From contig OU612074.1 in assembly GCA_914767715.1 (NCBI GenBank), forward strand, positions 17,534,062-17,594,061: 60,000 nt of DNA, read 5' to 3'. A program made the position numbers and the translations under genes. The notes under the pieces were generated by a model. It was given only the letters and a program-made list of their open reading frames with translations. It was not told where the DNA came from and ran no database searches. This document shows positions 1 through 11,609 of this stretch, piece after piece. The stretch's first letter is position 1, and each line of letters opens with the position of its first letter. The stretch comes from Membranipora membranacea. Lineage: Eukaryota > Bryozoa > Gymnolaemata > Cheilostomatida > Membraniporidae.

Positions 1-1334
1 TCAAACTTAATGCTCATGGAGTTGAGGTACTGCAAGAAAATGTACCTTGTTGCGCGATCATCGCCTGGGCTGATAATAACACATTAATACTATATTCAGT
101 GAGTCTAGTTTAGCCACAGAGCCTTGTAGAATAATATGCCATTGTCCAGTGATGCCTGAAAGTTGTACGGAAACATTTAGATATATTTGCAGTGGCAGAG
201 AAACAGGCATGGAGATAATGTAGCTCAAGTAGCGTGCCGAATATAACGGCAGCAGTGAGTGTTGAGCATCTCAAACGATTGACGAGGTATCGCATTACTA
301 GCACAAGAAAAATATTCCATGAATTAATGATCCTTTCAAGTAGCAGTAATTTATCCAAAACAAGTCGCTGTGTTTATGGAAAATAATAATATGAAAATAT
401 GCAGCAAGAAAATAATATAATGTACCCTTAAAAAAGACAGAAAAGGCTCAAAGAGCTGATGTACAGTCGAGTTAAATAATAAAGTTCTCGATTACATCAG
501 CATGCTGCTCCTGTGATCATCACAACTAGACTGATCACAGTATCTAAGCTAAGCTATAGCGTGAGTCATCACTAAACAGTGAACAAAAGACTAAACAATG
601 GTAAACAGTAATTTAGCACAATTCACACAATAGGTGCTATCGCTCACCACATTGGCAAGCCAACCGACACAATTCAAATTTATTCCTTAAAGAGGTAGGA
701 AACGAAGGGGGTGCACGGGGATTAATCATGTGAAGTGACAGGCAAGACCATTGGCTGATCAATGTAATTAGAGGCGGAGAATGGCCTTGGTCTCCGCCTC
801 TAACAGCCAGTCCACGGTGCGTTCTCAAGTGGTCAAGTGTGTTATATAAGAAATTGTGATTCCCAGACACCCATAAATAAAGTTGAATAGAAGCTATGAT
901 ATAGCTATTGTTGTGTTGGCTCATCACACTTGGGATTATAGGGTTTAGTTACAACGGTCAATTTCAATCTTGACAACGGTATCTAGGCAACCTCTAAAAC
1001 CATAAATCATAACGTCAAAATTGACCAATAAGAGCTCGTATATTTTGAAGCGGATGATTTGAAATCATCGGAACTGGGCAATTTCGTATGACATCAGTCA
1101 TATTTTCACCTTTTTCCAATGCCATTATTGGAATGAAAATTTATTGGGCATGTGTATCACACAATTCCGCATCAGCTTGTCTGATTCCCATTAACAATAA
1201 TTCACTGCTTCTCCTCTTAATTCCGAAAAAGCAGGAGGAATTTGAATGCTGCTAACCCCATTTGAATTTGATATGGCTGGGTGATCGCTTTACATTGACT
1301 GGCCCTTATATACCGGTCGAGGCACTTCAATCTT
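1..1334. other. Unassigned left flank
   Basis: I see no recognisable gene here. The first 98 bases are open in frame 3 and end at a sequence that would serve as a GTGAGT splice donor, so the tail of an exon of an upstream gene is possible but unproven. Two minus-strand open frames (110-358 and 637-927) have no recognisable domain. Resemblance to the P450 array begins near 1335, where the sequence becomes like that at 29131, so 1334/1335 looks like a duplication breakpoint. Confidence 0.5.
768..803. repeat. Perfect 13-bp inverted repeat (hairpin)
   Basis: The arms TTAGAGGCGGAGA and TCTCCGCCTCTAA are exact complements around a 10-base loop (781-790). The arms are GC-richer than their surroundings. 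No oligo-T run or gene end beside it suggests a terminator. Function unknown. Confidence 0.8.
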
Positions 1335-1681
1335 TATCAACAATTTTTGATTATGAGGACATTCCCATGCAGTGGCTATCCATAACTGCCCCAGATCCGA
1401 TGAATTGTCCTGACCAAGTAGTCATAATACACAGCCATTAATGCTGCCTAGTATTGAAGCCTGGTATATTCTGCCATGCCTTTGTGTTGAGATGTATCAC
1501 CATTTCTCTCCTGCATGGCACATGTGAACCATGCCAATGAAATCTTTACGTTATGCTCTGGGTATCGAGTTGTCCTTTCCTACCTTGAAAGCAGACAACT
1601 ATGCTAACGAATAATTAAATCCAGGGGATTTGGAACAACTCATAAAACCAATCCCATATAACTTGTTCATCTTTGTTTCAG

Positions 1682-1807
1682 TTAATGATGAGGTGCCAAG
1701 CGGAACTAGTTGATCCTGATCTCAAACTAGACAGAGTGGCCAAAGTGTTCTACAGCCCTGACAAGCTAGTATCAGTATCAGAACAAAAAGGTTCCACAAA
1801 AGAGTGA
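1682..1807 (+). pseudogene. Cytochrome P450 locus I, terminal exon only
   Basis: A TTTCAG acceptor precedes a 126-base open exon starting LMMRCQAELVDP, containing KVFYSPDKLVSV and ending in GSTKE and a TGA stop. It matches exon 10 of the other five loci, and is closest to that of locus III (29483-29608), including the same EQKGSTKE tail. Sequence upstream is collinear with the III tail only back to about 1335. No exon 9 or other upstream exon is present, so this is the 3' remnant of a gene cut by a rearrangement breakpoint. It could also be the true end of a gene whose body lies further upstream, but the non-homologous 1-1334 argues against that. Confidence 0.8.
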
Positions 1808-1961
1808 TCTATCAATTTGGAGCATACAAATTCAGAGCTTGTGTGGATTTGTTTCTTTGTGCCACAAAGTTTTAAAATGATGGATGAATGCAAATGCAAA
1901 TGAACAAGTATTATCTTCTCATTAAGTTTGCCTAGGCAAAGAAGCTTACCAAAAGTTAGCT

Positions 1962-2060
1962 CTCCGTGACAGGGAATCGAACCCTGGTCTCCCGCGATCT
2001 GCTGAACTACTAGACTGGATATCCTGTTCTGCCGTTCAGGTTCTATCAGTCTTGACAGGC
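1962..2060 (-). pseudogene. tRNA-Asp(GUC), 3' part split by a 6.1-kb insertion
   Basis: On the minus strand this holds the acceptor 3' strand, the T-arm, the 3' anticodon stem and the intron of an intron-bearing tRNA-Asp. The T-stem pair CAGGG/CCCTG is a compensated version of the usual CGGGG/CCCCG. The gene stops at 2060 in the 5' anticodon stem. The rest of its 5' half is found at 8193-8217, on the other side of the insertion. The intact paralogue is 29763-29890. Confidence 0.85.
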
Positions 2061-5000
2061 CGCCCAGAGATCCACTATACTTTTACCTAAAATTGAGAAT
2101 AATTGAGAAAAATTGAGAATCCTGCCAGAGTAGACAACTCTACTATCTTAAAATTGAGAAAATATATCCCTTCAATACATTGTCTCGCATTTTCTCAATT
2201 TTTATTTGTTCTCAATTCTCAAAATTTCCAATGAAACATGAGTTGTAATTTATTAAAAAAAATTTTCAAGTTGAATTGTTATTTAAAACTACATAAATCC
2301 CTCACTATCCTCCAAATTACATTCCTGCTCAACTATTATGAAGCAAACCGAGTGGTTTTGACAAGAGAGTAGAGACTGAAAGTGTACAAGCAAGCACTGG
2401 ACAAATTCCTTATACTCTTTTTATGATGAAACAAAATAAGCTTAGCTGTATGTTTTACTTATATGAGTTGGTTGAAGACTGGACAGGTACAGCCTGTATA
2501 AAAACATCTGGCCTGATTAGAAGAAGACTGGTTAGTTTTGAACCAAAGAAAGATGATGATGTGAGTATTTTTTTACTAGAGTAGCCGTAGTACTAGTCAT
2601 AAAAGTCAAGTCGAGTACACTTACTCTTAGCAAGGAGTTAAAGGGATGGATAGCTGCTTAGGTGGTAGCCTGTCTTGACAAGCTTTGTCAATCTTTGACA
2701 AGCTTGTCAGGACAGGTTACTTAGGTGGGTAGTACTAGTAGCTTAGTTTTTATCTCCAATAATTGATTGATTGATTCCTTGCTGGTGGACTGAGTTACCT
2801 CAGTTAGCCCTGTCTTTGGAACTGAGGGACAGTAAAGGATTAGGGCGAAGTGATGGCAACATGTTGACTAGCGTAGTTAGTGCTCATTCTCATTGGAAGA
2901 CCTCGATCAGTTGAGTATTTACGTAATCTTTCTCTTGCTCAGATTTACATTGTATGATCTTGTAGGTACACAATCTATATTTCTGGATGTACTTTTTGGG
3001 ACAAGGCTGCCAGCAGTTAAGTTGAAGACCCGAATGCTATTCAGAGGAAAACAGTTTCAATGCAGAAATGACTGATCTAAAAAAGATAGCACCCTCCGCT
3101 AAGCGTAAGTAGCCTAAGCCTAATCAGATGTATAATATGCATTACCAGTGTTTTTGTCAGTTGAATTGGTAACAGGAAGCCCTATGTCTTGTGACGTGTC
3201 TAGCGAGCCTACATGGCCACAGATTGGCTTGAGATTATAACACCCTAACCTTAGTTGTTACAAGCCTCATCTAATACATGACATAATCAATATTATATGC
3301 AAATTATGGCTTATTGGCGACAAGGTGGATGCACGCAATTATTATTCTCTTCTATGCTCCATCTCTCTGATTAAATCTTTTCCGCTGACACTCATGACAT
3401 AGTAATATTTGACCATTTCAACCTCATGTGTAAACGCGGCTTAATATTTTGGGCAGAGAGGTCATGGATTCATTTAGCGTTGTACAAACGAAAGGACAAT
3501 ATACTGAACAATTAACTGGTGTATGCTTTCTGTTTATATCTAGTTTCCTTGATGATGCAAAGAACGATAGGATCACTTAGGCGGTGAAGAATTTGATGTC
3601 TACTCTGTTACATGACCTGTTAACATCCATCAACTCTTTGCAAATGGTATGTTGTTTTCTTAAAGCAAAGTAGGCCCAAAGTTTATTAGTGTTTGTTTTG
3701 AGGAACTACATCATACCTTAGAAGAGTAGGAGAAGTGCGCCTTTCCGCACATAGGCTACTTGAATAAGCTCAAATTAGCTAGAATTGAGTATTAGCTAAC
3801 ATTAACTCATCTAGCTAAATTTAATTCAAGAAAATATTTACTCCTCTATGGTACTCGTCAATGCTAGATGTTTAGACACTTTGAATAGTTTTCATTCTAA
3901 CGTGGCACTGAGGCAACCATCACAGCAGCTGATTCAATTCATTTGTGCAATCACAACGTAAAATCGCAAAGCTCATGCAAAAACTACCAAACCTGACAGG
4001 ATCACATCTGATCAGACAAAAGACAATTTTGCCGATGTGATACATTGGAAAAAGCATCTTTTGTTTTATCAGATACTTTCACATTGCCCTTATTGCATAA
4101 TATAAACATTCTCCTCTTGCAGGTGTAGTGAGAGTCTTGCTGCACAGATCCAGACTGCCACGCTGTCATATCTCATATGTTGACTGCACGCTGCCAACTC
4201 ATCACCTGCTGCAAAGAACACTTCAACAAATCTTGTCCGCATTCGTACGGCCATACGAGCTGAGCTGCAGTCTGAACCATCTTAATATTTGCCTCAAGTT
4301 CTGCATTCAGCGTGCAATGGGGTATTGTAAGGTCATCATGACGTCGACATACATATTATGTAAATACCTACTAAGGATTTTCCTATGACTGTCTTCTGAC
4401 CTGTACACAGTGCTGTGCTTGATATATTCTAGTGTTTTTTTTACTTGACTCTCATGTTTTAGTAGCAACTTTTCAGGCTGAATAAAAGGATTAATTTTTT
4501 TGTTGAGGACATTGAGATCAACATCGAGGTGCTATAGTTTTAATTTTGAGAAATCATCTGCTTAAATTTGTATCTTATTAAATACAATATAACCTATCTT
4601 ACAAGCTTTGTACCCATACCTTTCGCAAAATAAAACTCTTTCCTTGAATTGGCAAATAATACCATTTCTGTTATATCGCTGATTAAGTCGCAGCATAGAT
4701 ATCTAAATGGACATTACTAGCTAACACACAGGATTACTCTATATGAAATGATGAACAAACAGTGTTGCGTGCCGTAGCTAACCTTTATTGGCGACTATCA
4801 AGTCATTAACAACCTGGTCAAATAGTTCACTGCTAAGAATTTCTTTGCCAGCCATCAAAAGTCAATTGTTTAGATGACTCATAAGGCAATTAATCCTCAT
4901 CTGCAAATTGAAAAAGCGTTTCTATTGCTCATTGTATACCTCTCTCTATGCACAAGGTCATGTTTTATAACTATAAAAAAAACTACAAAATATCCCAGAA

Positions 5001-5124
5001 GTTGTCATGACACGTAAAATGAGAGGACAACTTCTTCTTATTTTTTTCCTTTGCCCCTCCCTTTTTTCTCTTTTCTCCTCCCTCTTTTCCCCACTCTCAC
5101 CGAGAAGTTTAACCCCGAGCCCGC
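2061..5124. repeat. 3,064-bp direct repeat, unit 1
   Basis: This and the next unit are adjacent, and all landmarks I compared keep a constant 3,064-base offset, with no difference noticed. Together they form an insertion absent from the paralogous site (compare 29840-29900). The unit is AT-rich with several short inverted repeats: the hairpin at 2669-2716, and TTGAGAAT/ATTCTCAA motifs at 2095-2225 that could fold back. Two short open frames occur (2893-3075 and 4128-4388). The second follows a pyrimidine-rich TTGCAG acceptor-like site, and a different frame there (about 4131-4270) is Cys/His-rich, but I recognise no domain. I see no long terminal repeat, no TIR and no transposase. Confidence 0.85.
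2669..2716. repeat. Imperfect 24-bp inverted repeat flanked by a direct repeat
   Basis: The arm beginning CCTGTCTTGACAAGCTTTG pairs with one ending AAGCTTGTCAGGACAGG, with about two imperfections and almost no loop. The flanks CTTAGGTGGTAG and CTTAGGTGGGTAG form a direct repeat of about 12 bases, as a small foldback element with a target duplication would leave. The same structure recurs at 5733-5780 in the second 3,064-bp unit. Confidence 0.7.
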
Positions 5125-8100
5125 CGCCCAGAGATCCACTATACTTTTACCTAAAATTGAGAATAATTGAGAAAAATTGAGAATCCTGCCAGAGTAGACA
5201 ACTCTACTATCTTAAAATTGAGAAAATATATCCCTTCAATACATTGTCTCGCATTTTCTCAATTTTTATTTGTTCTCAATTCTCAAAATTTCCAATGAAA
5301 CATGAGTTGTAATTTATTAAAAAAAATTTTCAAGTTGAATTGTTATTTAAAACTACATAAATCCCTCACTATCCTCCAAATTACATTCCTGCTCAACTAT
5401 TATGAAGCAAACCGAGTGGTTTTGACAAGAGAGTAGAGACTGAAAGTGTACAAGCAAGCACTGGACAAATTCCTTATACTCTTTTTATGATGAAACAAAA
5501 TAAGCTTAGCTGTATGTTTTACTTATATGAGTTGGTTGAAGACTGGACAGGTACAGCCTGTATAAAAACATCTGGCCTGATTAGAAGAAGACTGGTTAGT
5601 TTTGAACCAAAGAAAGATGATGATGTGAGTATTTTTTTACTAGAGTAGCCGTAGTACTAGTCATAAAAGTCAAGTCGAGTACACTTACTCTTAGCAAGGA
5701 GTTAAAGGGATGGATAGCTGCTTAGGTGGTAGCCTGTCTTGACAAGCTTTGTCAATCTTTGACAAGCTTGTCAGGACAGGTTACTTAGGTGGGTAGTACT
5801 AGTAGCTTAGTTTTTATCTCCAATAATTGATTGATTGATTCCTTGCTGGTGGACTGAGTTACCTCAGTTAGCCCTGTCTTTGGAACTGAGGGACAGTAAA
5901 GGATTAGGGCGAAGTGATGGCAACATGTTGACTAGCGTAGTTAGTGCTCATTCTCATTGGAAGACCTCGATCAGTTGAGTATTTACGTAATCTTTCTCTT
6001 GCTCAGATTTACATTGTATGATCTTGTAGGTACACAATCTATATTTCTGGATGTACTTTTTGGGACAAGGCTGCCAGCAGTTAAGTTGAAGACCCGAATG
6101 CTATTCAGAGGAAAACAGTTTCAATGCAGAAATGACTGATCTAAAAAAGATAGCACCCTCCGCTAAGCGTAAGTAGCCTAAGCCTAATCAGATGTATAAT
6201 ATGCATTACCAGTGTTTTTGTCAGTTGAATTGGTAACAGGAAGCCCTATGTCTTGTGACGTGTCTAGCGAGCCTACATGGCCACAGATTGGCTTGAGATT
6301 ATAACACCCTAACCTTAGTTGTTACAAGCCTCATCTAATACATGACATAATCAATATTATATGCAAATTATGGCTTATTGGCGACAAGGTGGATGCACGC
6401 AATTATTATTCTCTTCTATGCTCCATCTCTCTGATTAAATCTTTTCCGCTGACACTCATGACATAGTAATATTTGACCATTTCAACCTCATGTGTAAACG
6501 CGGCTTAATATTTTGGGCAGAGAGGTCATGGATTCATTTAGCGTTGTACAAACGAAAGGACAATATACTGAACAATTAACTGGTGTATGCTTTCTGTTTA
6601 TATCTAGTTTCCTTGATGATGCAAAGAACGATAGGATCACTTAGGCGGTGAAGAATTTGATGTCTACTCTGTTACATGACCTGTTAACATCCATCAACTC
6701 TTTGCAAATGGTATGTTGTTTTCTTAAAGCAAAGTAGGCCCAAAGTTTATTAGTGTTTGTTTTGAGGAACTACATCATACCTTAGAAGAGTAGGAGAAGT
6801 GCGCCTTTCCGCACATAGGCTACTTGAATAAGCTCAAATTAGCTAGAATTGAGTATTAGCTAACATTAACTCATCTAGCTAAATTTAATTCAAGAAAATA
6901 TTTACTCCTCTATGGTACTCGTCAATGCTAGATGTTTAGACACTTTGAATAGTTTTCATTCTAACGTGGCACTGAGGCAACCATCACAGCAGCTGATTCA
7001 ATTCATTTGTGCAATCACAACGTAAAATCGCAAAGCTCATGCAAAAACTACCAAACCTGACAGGATCACATCTGATCAGACAAAAGACAATTTTGCCGAT
7101 GTGATACATTGGAAAAAGCATCTTTTGTTTTATCAGATACTTTCACATTGCCCTTATTGCATAATATAAACATTCTCCTCTTGCAGGTGTAGTGAGAGTC
7201 TTGCTGCACAGATCCAGACTGCCACGCTGTCATATCTCATATGTTGACTGCACGCTGCCAACTCATCACCTGCTGCAAAGAACACTTCAACAAATCTTGT
7301 CCGCATTCGTACGGCCATACGAGCTGAGCTGCAGTCTGAACCATCTTAATATTTGCCTCAAGTTCTGCATTCAGCGTGCAATGGGGTATTGTAAGGTCAT
7401 CATGACGTCGACATACATATTATGTAAATACCTACTAAGGATTTTCCTATGACTGTCTTCTGACCTGTACACAGTGCTGTGCTTGATATATTCTAGTGTT
7501 TTTTTTACTTGACTCTCATGTTTTAGTAGCAACTTTTCAGGCTGAATAAAAGGATTAATTTTTTTGTTGAGGACATTGAGATCAACATCGAGGTGCTATA
7601 GTTTTAATTTTGAGAAATCATCTGCTTAAATTTGTATCTTATTAAATACAATATAACCTATCTTACAAGCTTTGTACCCATACCTTTCGCAAAATAAAAC
7701 TCTTTCCTTGAATTGGCAAATAATACCATTTCTGTTATATCGCTGATTAAGTCGCAGCATAGATATCTAAATGGACATTACTAGCTAACACACAGGATTA
7801 CTCTATATGAAATGATGAACAAACAGTGTTGCGTGCCGTAGCTAACCTTTATTGGCGACTATCAAGTCATTAACAACCTGGTCAAATAGTTCACTGCTAA
7901 GAATTTCTTTGCCAGCCATCAAAAGTCAATTGTTTAGATGACTCATAAGGCAATTAATCCTCATCTGCAAATTGAAAAAGCGTTTCTATTGCTCATTGTA
8001 TACCTCTCTCTATGCACAAGGTCATGTTTTATAACTATAAAAAAAACTACAAAATATCCCAGAAGTTGTCATGACACGTAAAATGAGAGGACAACTTCTT

Positions 8101-8188
8101 CTTATTTTTTTCCTTTGCCCCTCCCTTTTTTCTCTTTTCTCCTCCCTCTTTTCCCCACTCTCACCGAGAAGTTTAACCCCGAGCCCGC
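5125..8188. repeat. 3,064-bp direct repeat, unit 2
   Basis: Tandem copy of 2061-5124. The encoded short open frames at 5957-6139 and 7192-7452 translate identically to those in unit 1. Four extra bases (8189-8192) follow before the interrupted tRNA-Asp resumes at 8193. Near-identity means either a very recent duplication or an assembly artefact. Confidence 0.85.
8098..8164. repeat. Polypyrimidine tract near the right end of the insertion
   Basis: About 65 bases almost wholly C and T on the plus strand, also present at 5034-5100 in unit 1. Mirror-like purine/pyrimidine tracts can form triplex DNA. The open frame over it (8071-8283) is a low-complexity Leu/Ser/Pro translation and not a credible protein. 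Confidence 0.7.
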
Positions 8189-8192
8189 CGCC

Positions 8193-8217
8193 ATACTCAC
8201 CACTATACTATCACGGA
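8193..8217 (-). pseudogene. tRNA-Asp(GUC), detached 5' part
   Basis: This is the 5' acceptor strand and D-arm (A box) of the tRNA-Asp whose 3' part lies at 1962-2060. Together with 1962-2060 it would rebuild the layout of 29763-29890, except for about four G bases lost at the junction. The internal A box remains, the B box lies 6.1 kb away, so polymerase III transcription is unlikely. Confidence 0.85.
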
Positions 8218-8733
8218 TTGGCTGATAATACAGGGGTATCAACTGGTTACTACCAATTAACATGCTTAATGACACCCTGGTAATATGAGTAAATGCTAAG
8301 TTAGGATTAGGATAACTTGCAGATAATAACTTTAACTAAGGCGAGGGAGATGTTAATGTGTGAGCCAACAGCCAAAAAAACAGTATGCCAGAAAACTGTG
8401 GTTTTTTGTGTTTGAGCGATAGGATCTATGATAAACAACATTATTAATGTTAACTATTTTGTTATGTGTGGGAAGTTATCTTCTGACAGACAGAGACAAG
8501 ATAACTACTGCATATATCATCTTTGTTCATAAATATTGACTTGTTACTGATCTCATATCCGCATATGATTGTTCGGGTGTTTTAGGAGGATGAAGTTGTG
8601 GCAATTAATCACCCACTTGAAACCGTAACTTGTAACTGTAAACCAGTTTAAGATTCTAAACAATCGGATAACAGAAATACTTTGAGCTTTACATATTATG
8701 AATATGGTAAGGCAAACTAAGGTAAAAGGTATA

Positions 8734-8804
8734 TGATCCCGACGTGACTCAACACGCAGCCTTCTGATCTGGAGTCAGACGAGCTACCATTGCGCCACGG
8801 AGTC
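8734..8804 (-). pseudogene. tRNA-Trp(CCA), probably decayed
   Basis: On the minus strand the anticodon arm CTGACTCCAGATCAG with anticodon CCA is intact, as is the acceptor stem apart from a G-U type pair. One base of the T-loop (the C of TTCGA) is deleted, and one D-stem base is changed, so the B box is damaged. Compare the intact copy at 52160-52231. Confidence 0.7.
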
Positions 8805-8933
8805 TGTATATGGCAAGTCATAAGGGAACTACAACAAACTGCAACTCCAAACTTAGAGCAGAGCAGCAGACTTGAAACCCATACTGCAGCTCCAGCTGCC
8901 TGAATTTAGAAATTAGCTTTCCAACAGCTAGCT

Positions 8934-8963
8934 CTCCGTGGAGGGGAATCAAACCCCGGTATT
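8934..8963 (-). pseudogene. tRNA-Asp 3' half relic
   Basis: Acceptor 3' strand plus T-arm of tRNA-Asp only, followed by unrelated sequence. The same half-gene occupies the same place in the spacers at 30615-30642 and 52362-52389, so it was lost before the array duplicated. Confidence 0.7.
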
Positions 8964-9270
8964 GATGATTTAAGAAGGTTGATTCTTCAACTAGCGAACA
9001 TGGAATTATCGATTAATAGTATAGGCAATATCTGATTTTTACAGGTCAAATCTAATGCTGAGTTGGATCGCTAATGGCTTCTTGATCTAGTGCATGATAA
9101 ATTCAGATCTTTAGATTTCAGAGGTTTTGTGATTTTGTTTGGGATGGAATAGCAAGCAGTGCCAGGAGTTCATAATTGGAAGGGTGATTGCAACTAAAGT
9201 TGAAAAATTATTATATGCTTTTTTGTATCATAAAATCAGCAAATGAAAAGAAACTTTATAAAAACAAGCT

Positions 9271-9398
9271 CTCCGTGACGGGGAATCGAACCCCGGTCTC
9301 CCGCGATCTGCTGAACTACTAGACAAGATATCCTGTTTTGTTGCTCGGCCTCGGTCAGATTTGACAGGCGGGGATACTCACCACTATACTATCACGGA
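9271..9398 (-). tRNA. tRNA-Asp(GUC) with 56-nt intron
   Basis: Read on the minus strand, 9398-9362 gives the acceptor 5' strand TCCGTGA, D-arm, 5' anticodon stem CCCGC and loop CTGTCA. Then 9361-9306 is an intron, and 9305-9271 gives GCGGG, the T-arm (GGTTCGATT) and the acceptor strand TCACGGA plus discriminator G. The mature product is 72 nt, with every stem paired. The anticodon is GUC and the intron sits after base 37, the canonical place for eukaryotic tRNA introns. The intron ends in the run GTAGTTCAGCAGAT shared by the sister genes. Introns are not usual in animal tRNA-Asp. Confidence 0.88.
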
Positions 9399-9631
9399 TT
9401 GGCTGATAATTTTCTAAGCCTAAAATAACCATTTAGCATACTTAATGGCTCCATGGCTTAATGAAACCTTTCATGTTCGCTAATCTCTAAATTATGGTTG
9501 TTTGCGGTAAACCGATGCAGGTAGTATACACACAAATAATCACATTGTATGGGGGTGATTAATTATCAATGGCTGAACGAGAACTCATGACATAACAGGC
9601 GAGAGTGATGATAGTGGCAGTCTACAAGCAA

Positions 9632-10225
9632 ATATCAATAGAATCAAATAGTATTAAATATAATTTAATATTATCAAATAGTATTAAACAGAATCAAATA
9701 GTAATTAATATAATCAAATATTATCAATTAGCATTGATTATAATCCAATATTATCAAATAGTATTAAATAGAATCAAATAGTATTAAATATAATCAAATA
9801 TTATCAATTAGTATTAATTATACTCAAATATTATTAAATAAAATCAAATATTATCAATTAGTCTTAATTAAAATCAATTGGTATAAAATATAATCAAATA
9901 TTATCAAATAGTATTTAATAGAATCAAATAGTTTCAAAAAGTATTGGAATCAAATAGTATCAAATGGTATCAAATATTATCAAATAGTATTAAATATAAT
10001 CAAATATTCTCAATTATTTTAAATAGAATCAAATAGTATTAAATATAATCAAATGTTATCAATTAGTGTTAAATATAATAAAATAGTATCAATTATGATC
10101 AAATATTATCAATTAGTATTAAATAGCATTGATTGGTATAAAATGTAATCAAATATTATCAAATAGTATTTAATAGAATCAAATAGTATTAAAAAGTATT
10201 GGAATCAAATAGTATCAATACAAAT
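9632..10225. repeat. AT-rich degenerate array with 10-bp step
   Basis: Built of near-copies of ATCAAATAGT and ATTAAATATA joined head to tail, giving a 10-bp step and roughly 20-bp higher-order units. Related arrays lie at 22205-22700, 31275-31815, 43555-43735 and 53005-53285. A satellite patch of the same type resumes at 10360-10440. There are no constant repeats with unique spacers, so it is not CRISPR-like. Confidence 0.85.
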
Positions 10226-10440
10226 CAAAGACGCTTCCATACCACTAAATAGCAGTGCAGTTTTTTGAATTACTTTATGTGCAACTGAGTTACACCGAGA
10301 GTTGTCACATACATACATTTCTTTATCATACTCGCCATGATATCGTAAAAATAAAAATCAATCAATCAATAGTATAAAATGTAGTCAAATAGAATCAAAT
10401 AGTGTTAAATAGAATCAAATAGTATCAAATAATATTGAAT

Positions 10441-11609
10441 TGCTGTTTGCTTTACATATTCATTTTCTATCTGCAGCACTAGTCTTGAAATCAAATTTAT
10501 TGAAAACTATGCTACAGCTTGTCTCACAAAACCTCATCATATATCATCGAGTAGCTTTTTGACAACAGCATGAATTCAACATAATATTGTGAAAGACAGT
10601 AATGACATGGTACTGAGTTTTAAGGACTGTGAATCCCTCTAGTTTGGTACTTGCCCGAGTGAGATGATATTTATGATGAGTCGATGATCGATAGATAAAG
10701 ATCTATATTTGATGAGACATGAGTGACGTACTAGACTTGAGTGTATTTTCTCATTTGGAGGACAGGGAAGAGAAAACAATATGTCGGTAAAAAGACTGAC
10801 TGACTCAAATTGTTAATGTTTGACTCACAAATGTATGCGCCAACCAAACTAAGGATGGAAACAATGCTTCAAATCCATATCGCATTAAGAGTAAAGGAAA
10901 TTGTAAAAGTTTAGATGCTGAAGTATGTTTTAACACTTTTTAATATTTTTTTAATTATTGTTTTGCTAGTCTGTTTTGGAACATGTGTGGTTATTTAAAA
11001 ATAAACCAGAAGTTTTTGATCACATGTGGAAAGACCCAACATCATGTTATTATCTCTATTGTATGGAGGCCTCAACTAAGAGCTTCTCAGACCAACCCAT
11101 TGTTGAAATCTAAATACTATCGATTGCTTGCAACTTTGAAAGTTTCAATTAGAAATTCAAAAAATCACAAATTGCAAAGAAATGATTGTATTAAAGTGCC
11201 ACTTGATTGGTCGGACTCAGATCCTATCACTCAGCAAACAAAGGAACTGAGAAATCCTACTCCTGTAATTAAGGGACTAAAAAGTGTCCAGTAAGTACAG
11301 CAGGAGTGAAGTGCATAGATTAGCGAAAAGTGCAAATCTGCAAAGATAAGAATAGCAAAGAACTGATATGTTCCGGGTAATGAGAGCTCAGTATCAAATC
11401 AGATTAGTGTCTTTATCTTTGGAAATATTACAGCTTCTTAAATCAAGTCTATATTTTACACTGTGTCACACCATACTGGATTTTCATACCGATACATTTT
11501 TTGCAATCATGATTATATTGAAATGATATTGCTGCTGATGCAAATGAACGTGAGTTTGACGAATCATTTCTTTTCTCTCTATATCTGGGAGGTGAAAGGT
11601 GTTGGGTAA
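10441..11609. other. Spacer upstream of P450 II
   Basis: Collinear with 32046-33208 upstream of P450 IV, and in weaker form with 53480-54260 upstream of VI. The frame at 10983-11294 is open here but interrupted in the other copies, which argues against coding. No promoter element could be identified with confidence. Confidence 0.5.

Noticed and set aside
637-927. 96-codon open frame on the minus strand
   Set aside because: It crosses the 768-803 hairpin, has no recognisable motif, and no paralogue supports it.
4128-4388. Possible Cys/His-rich exon in the 3,064-bp unit (zinc-finger-like in another frame)
   Set aside because: The spacing of Cys and His fits no family I can name, the frame has stops on both sides, and no partner exon was found.
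2061-8188. LTR retrotransposon explanation for the 3-kb direct repeats
   Set aside because: The repeats are adjacent with no internal region, and no reverse transcriptase, primer site or target duplication is visible.
8071-8283. 70-codon open frame
   Set aside because: It covers the polypyrimidine tract and then runs into the interrupted tRNA-Asp.
9632-10225. CRISPR-like array
   Set aside because: Units vary continuously and there are no constant repeats with unique spacers. The genome is eukaryotic.
10983-11294. 103-codon open frame upstream of P450 II
   Set aside because: The paralogues at 32576 and about 54030 have stops and indels, so there is no sign of coding constraint.
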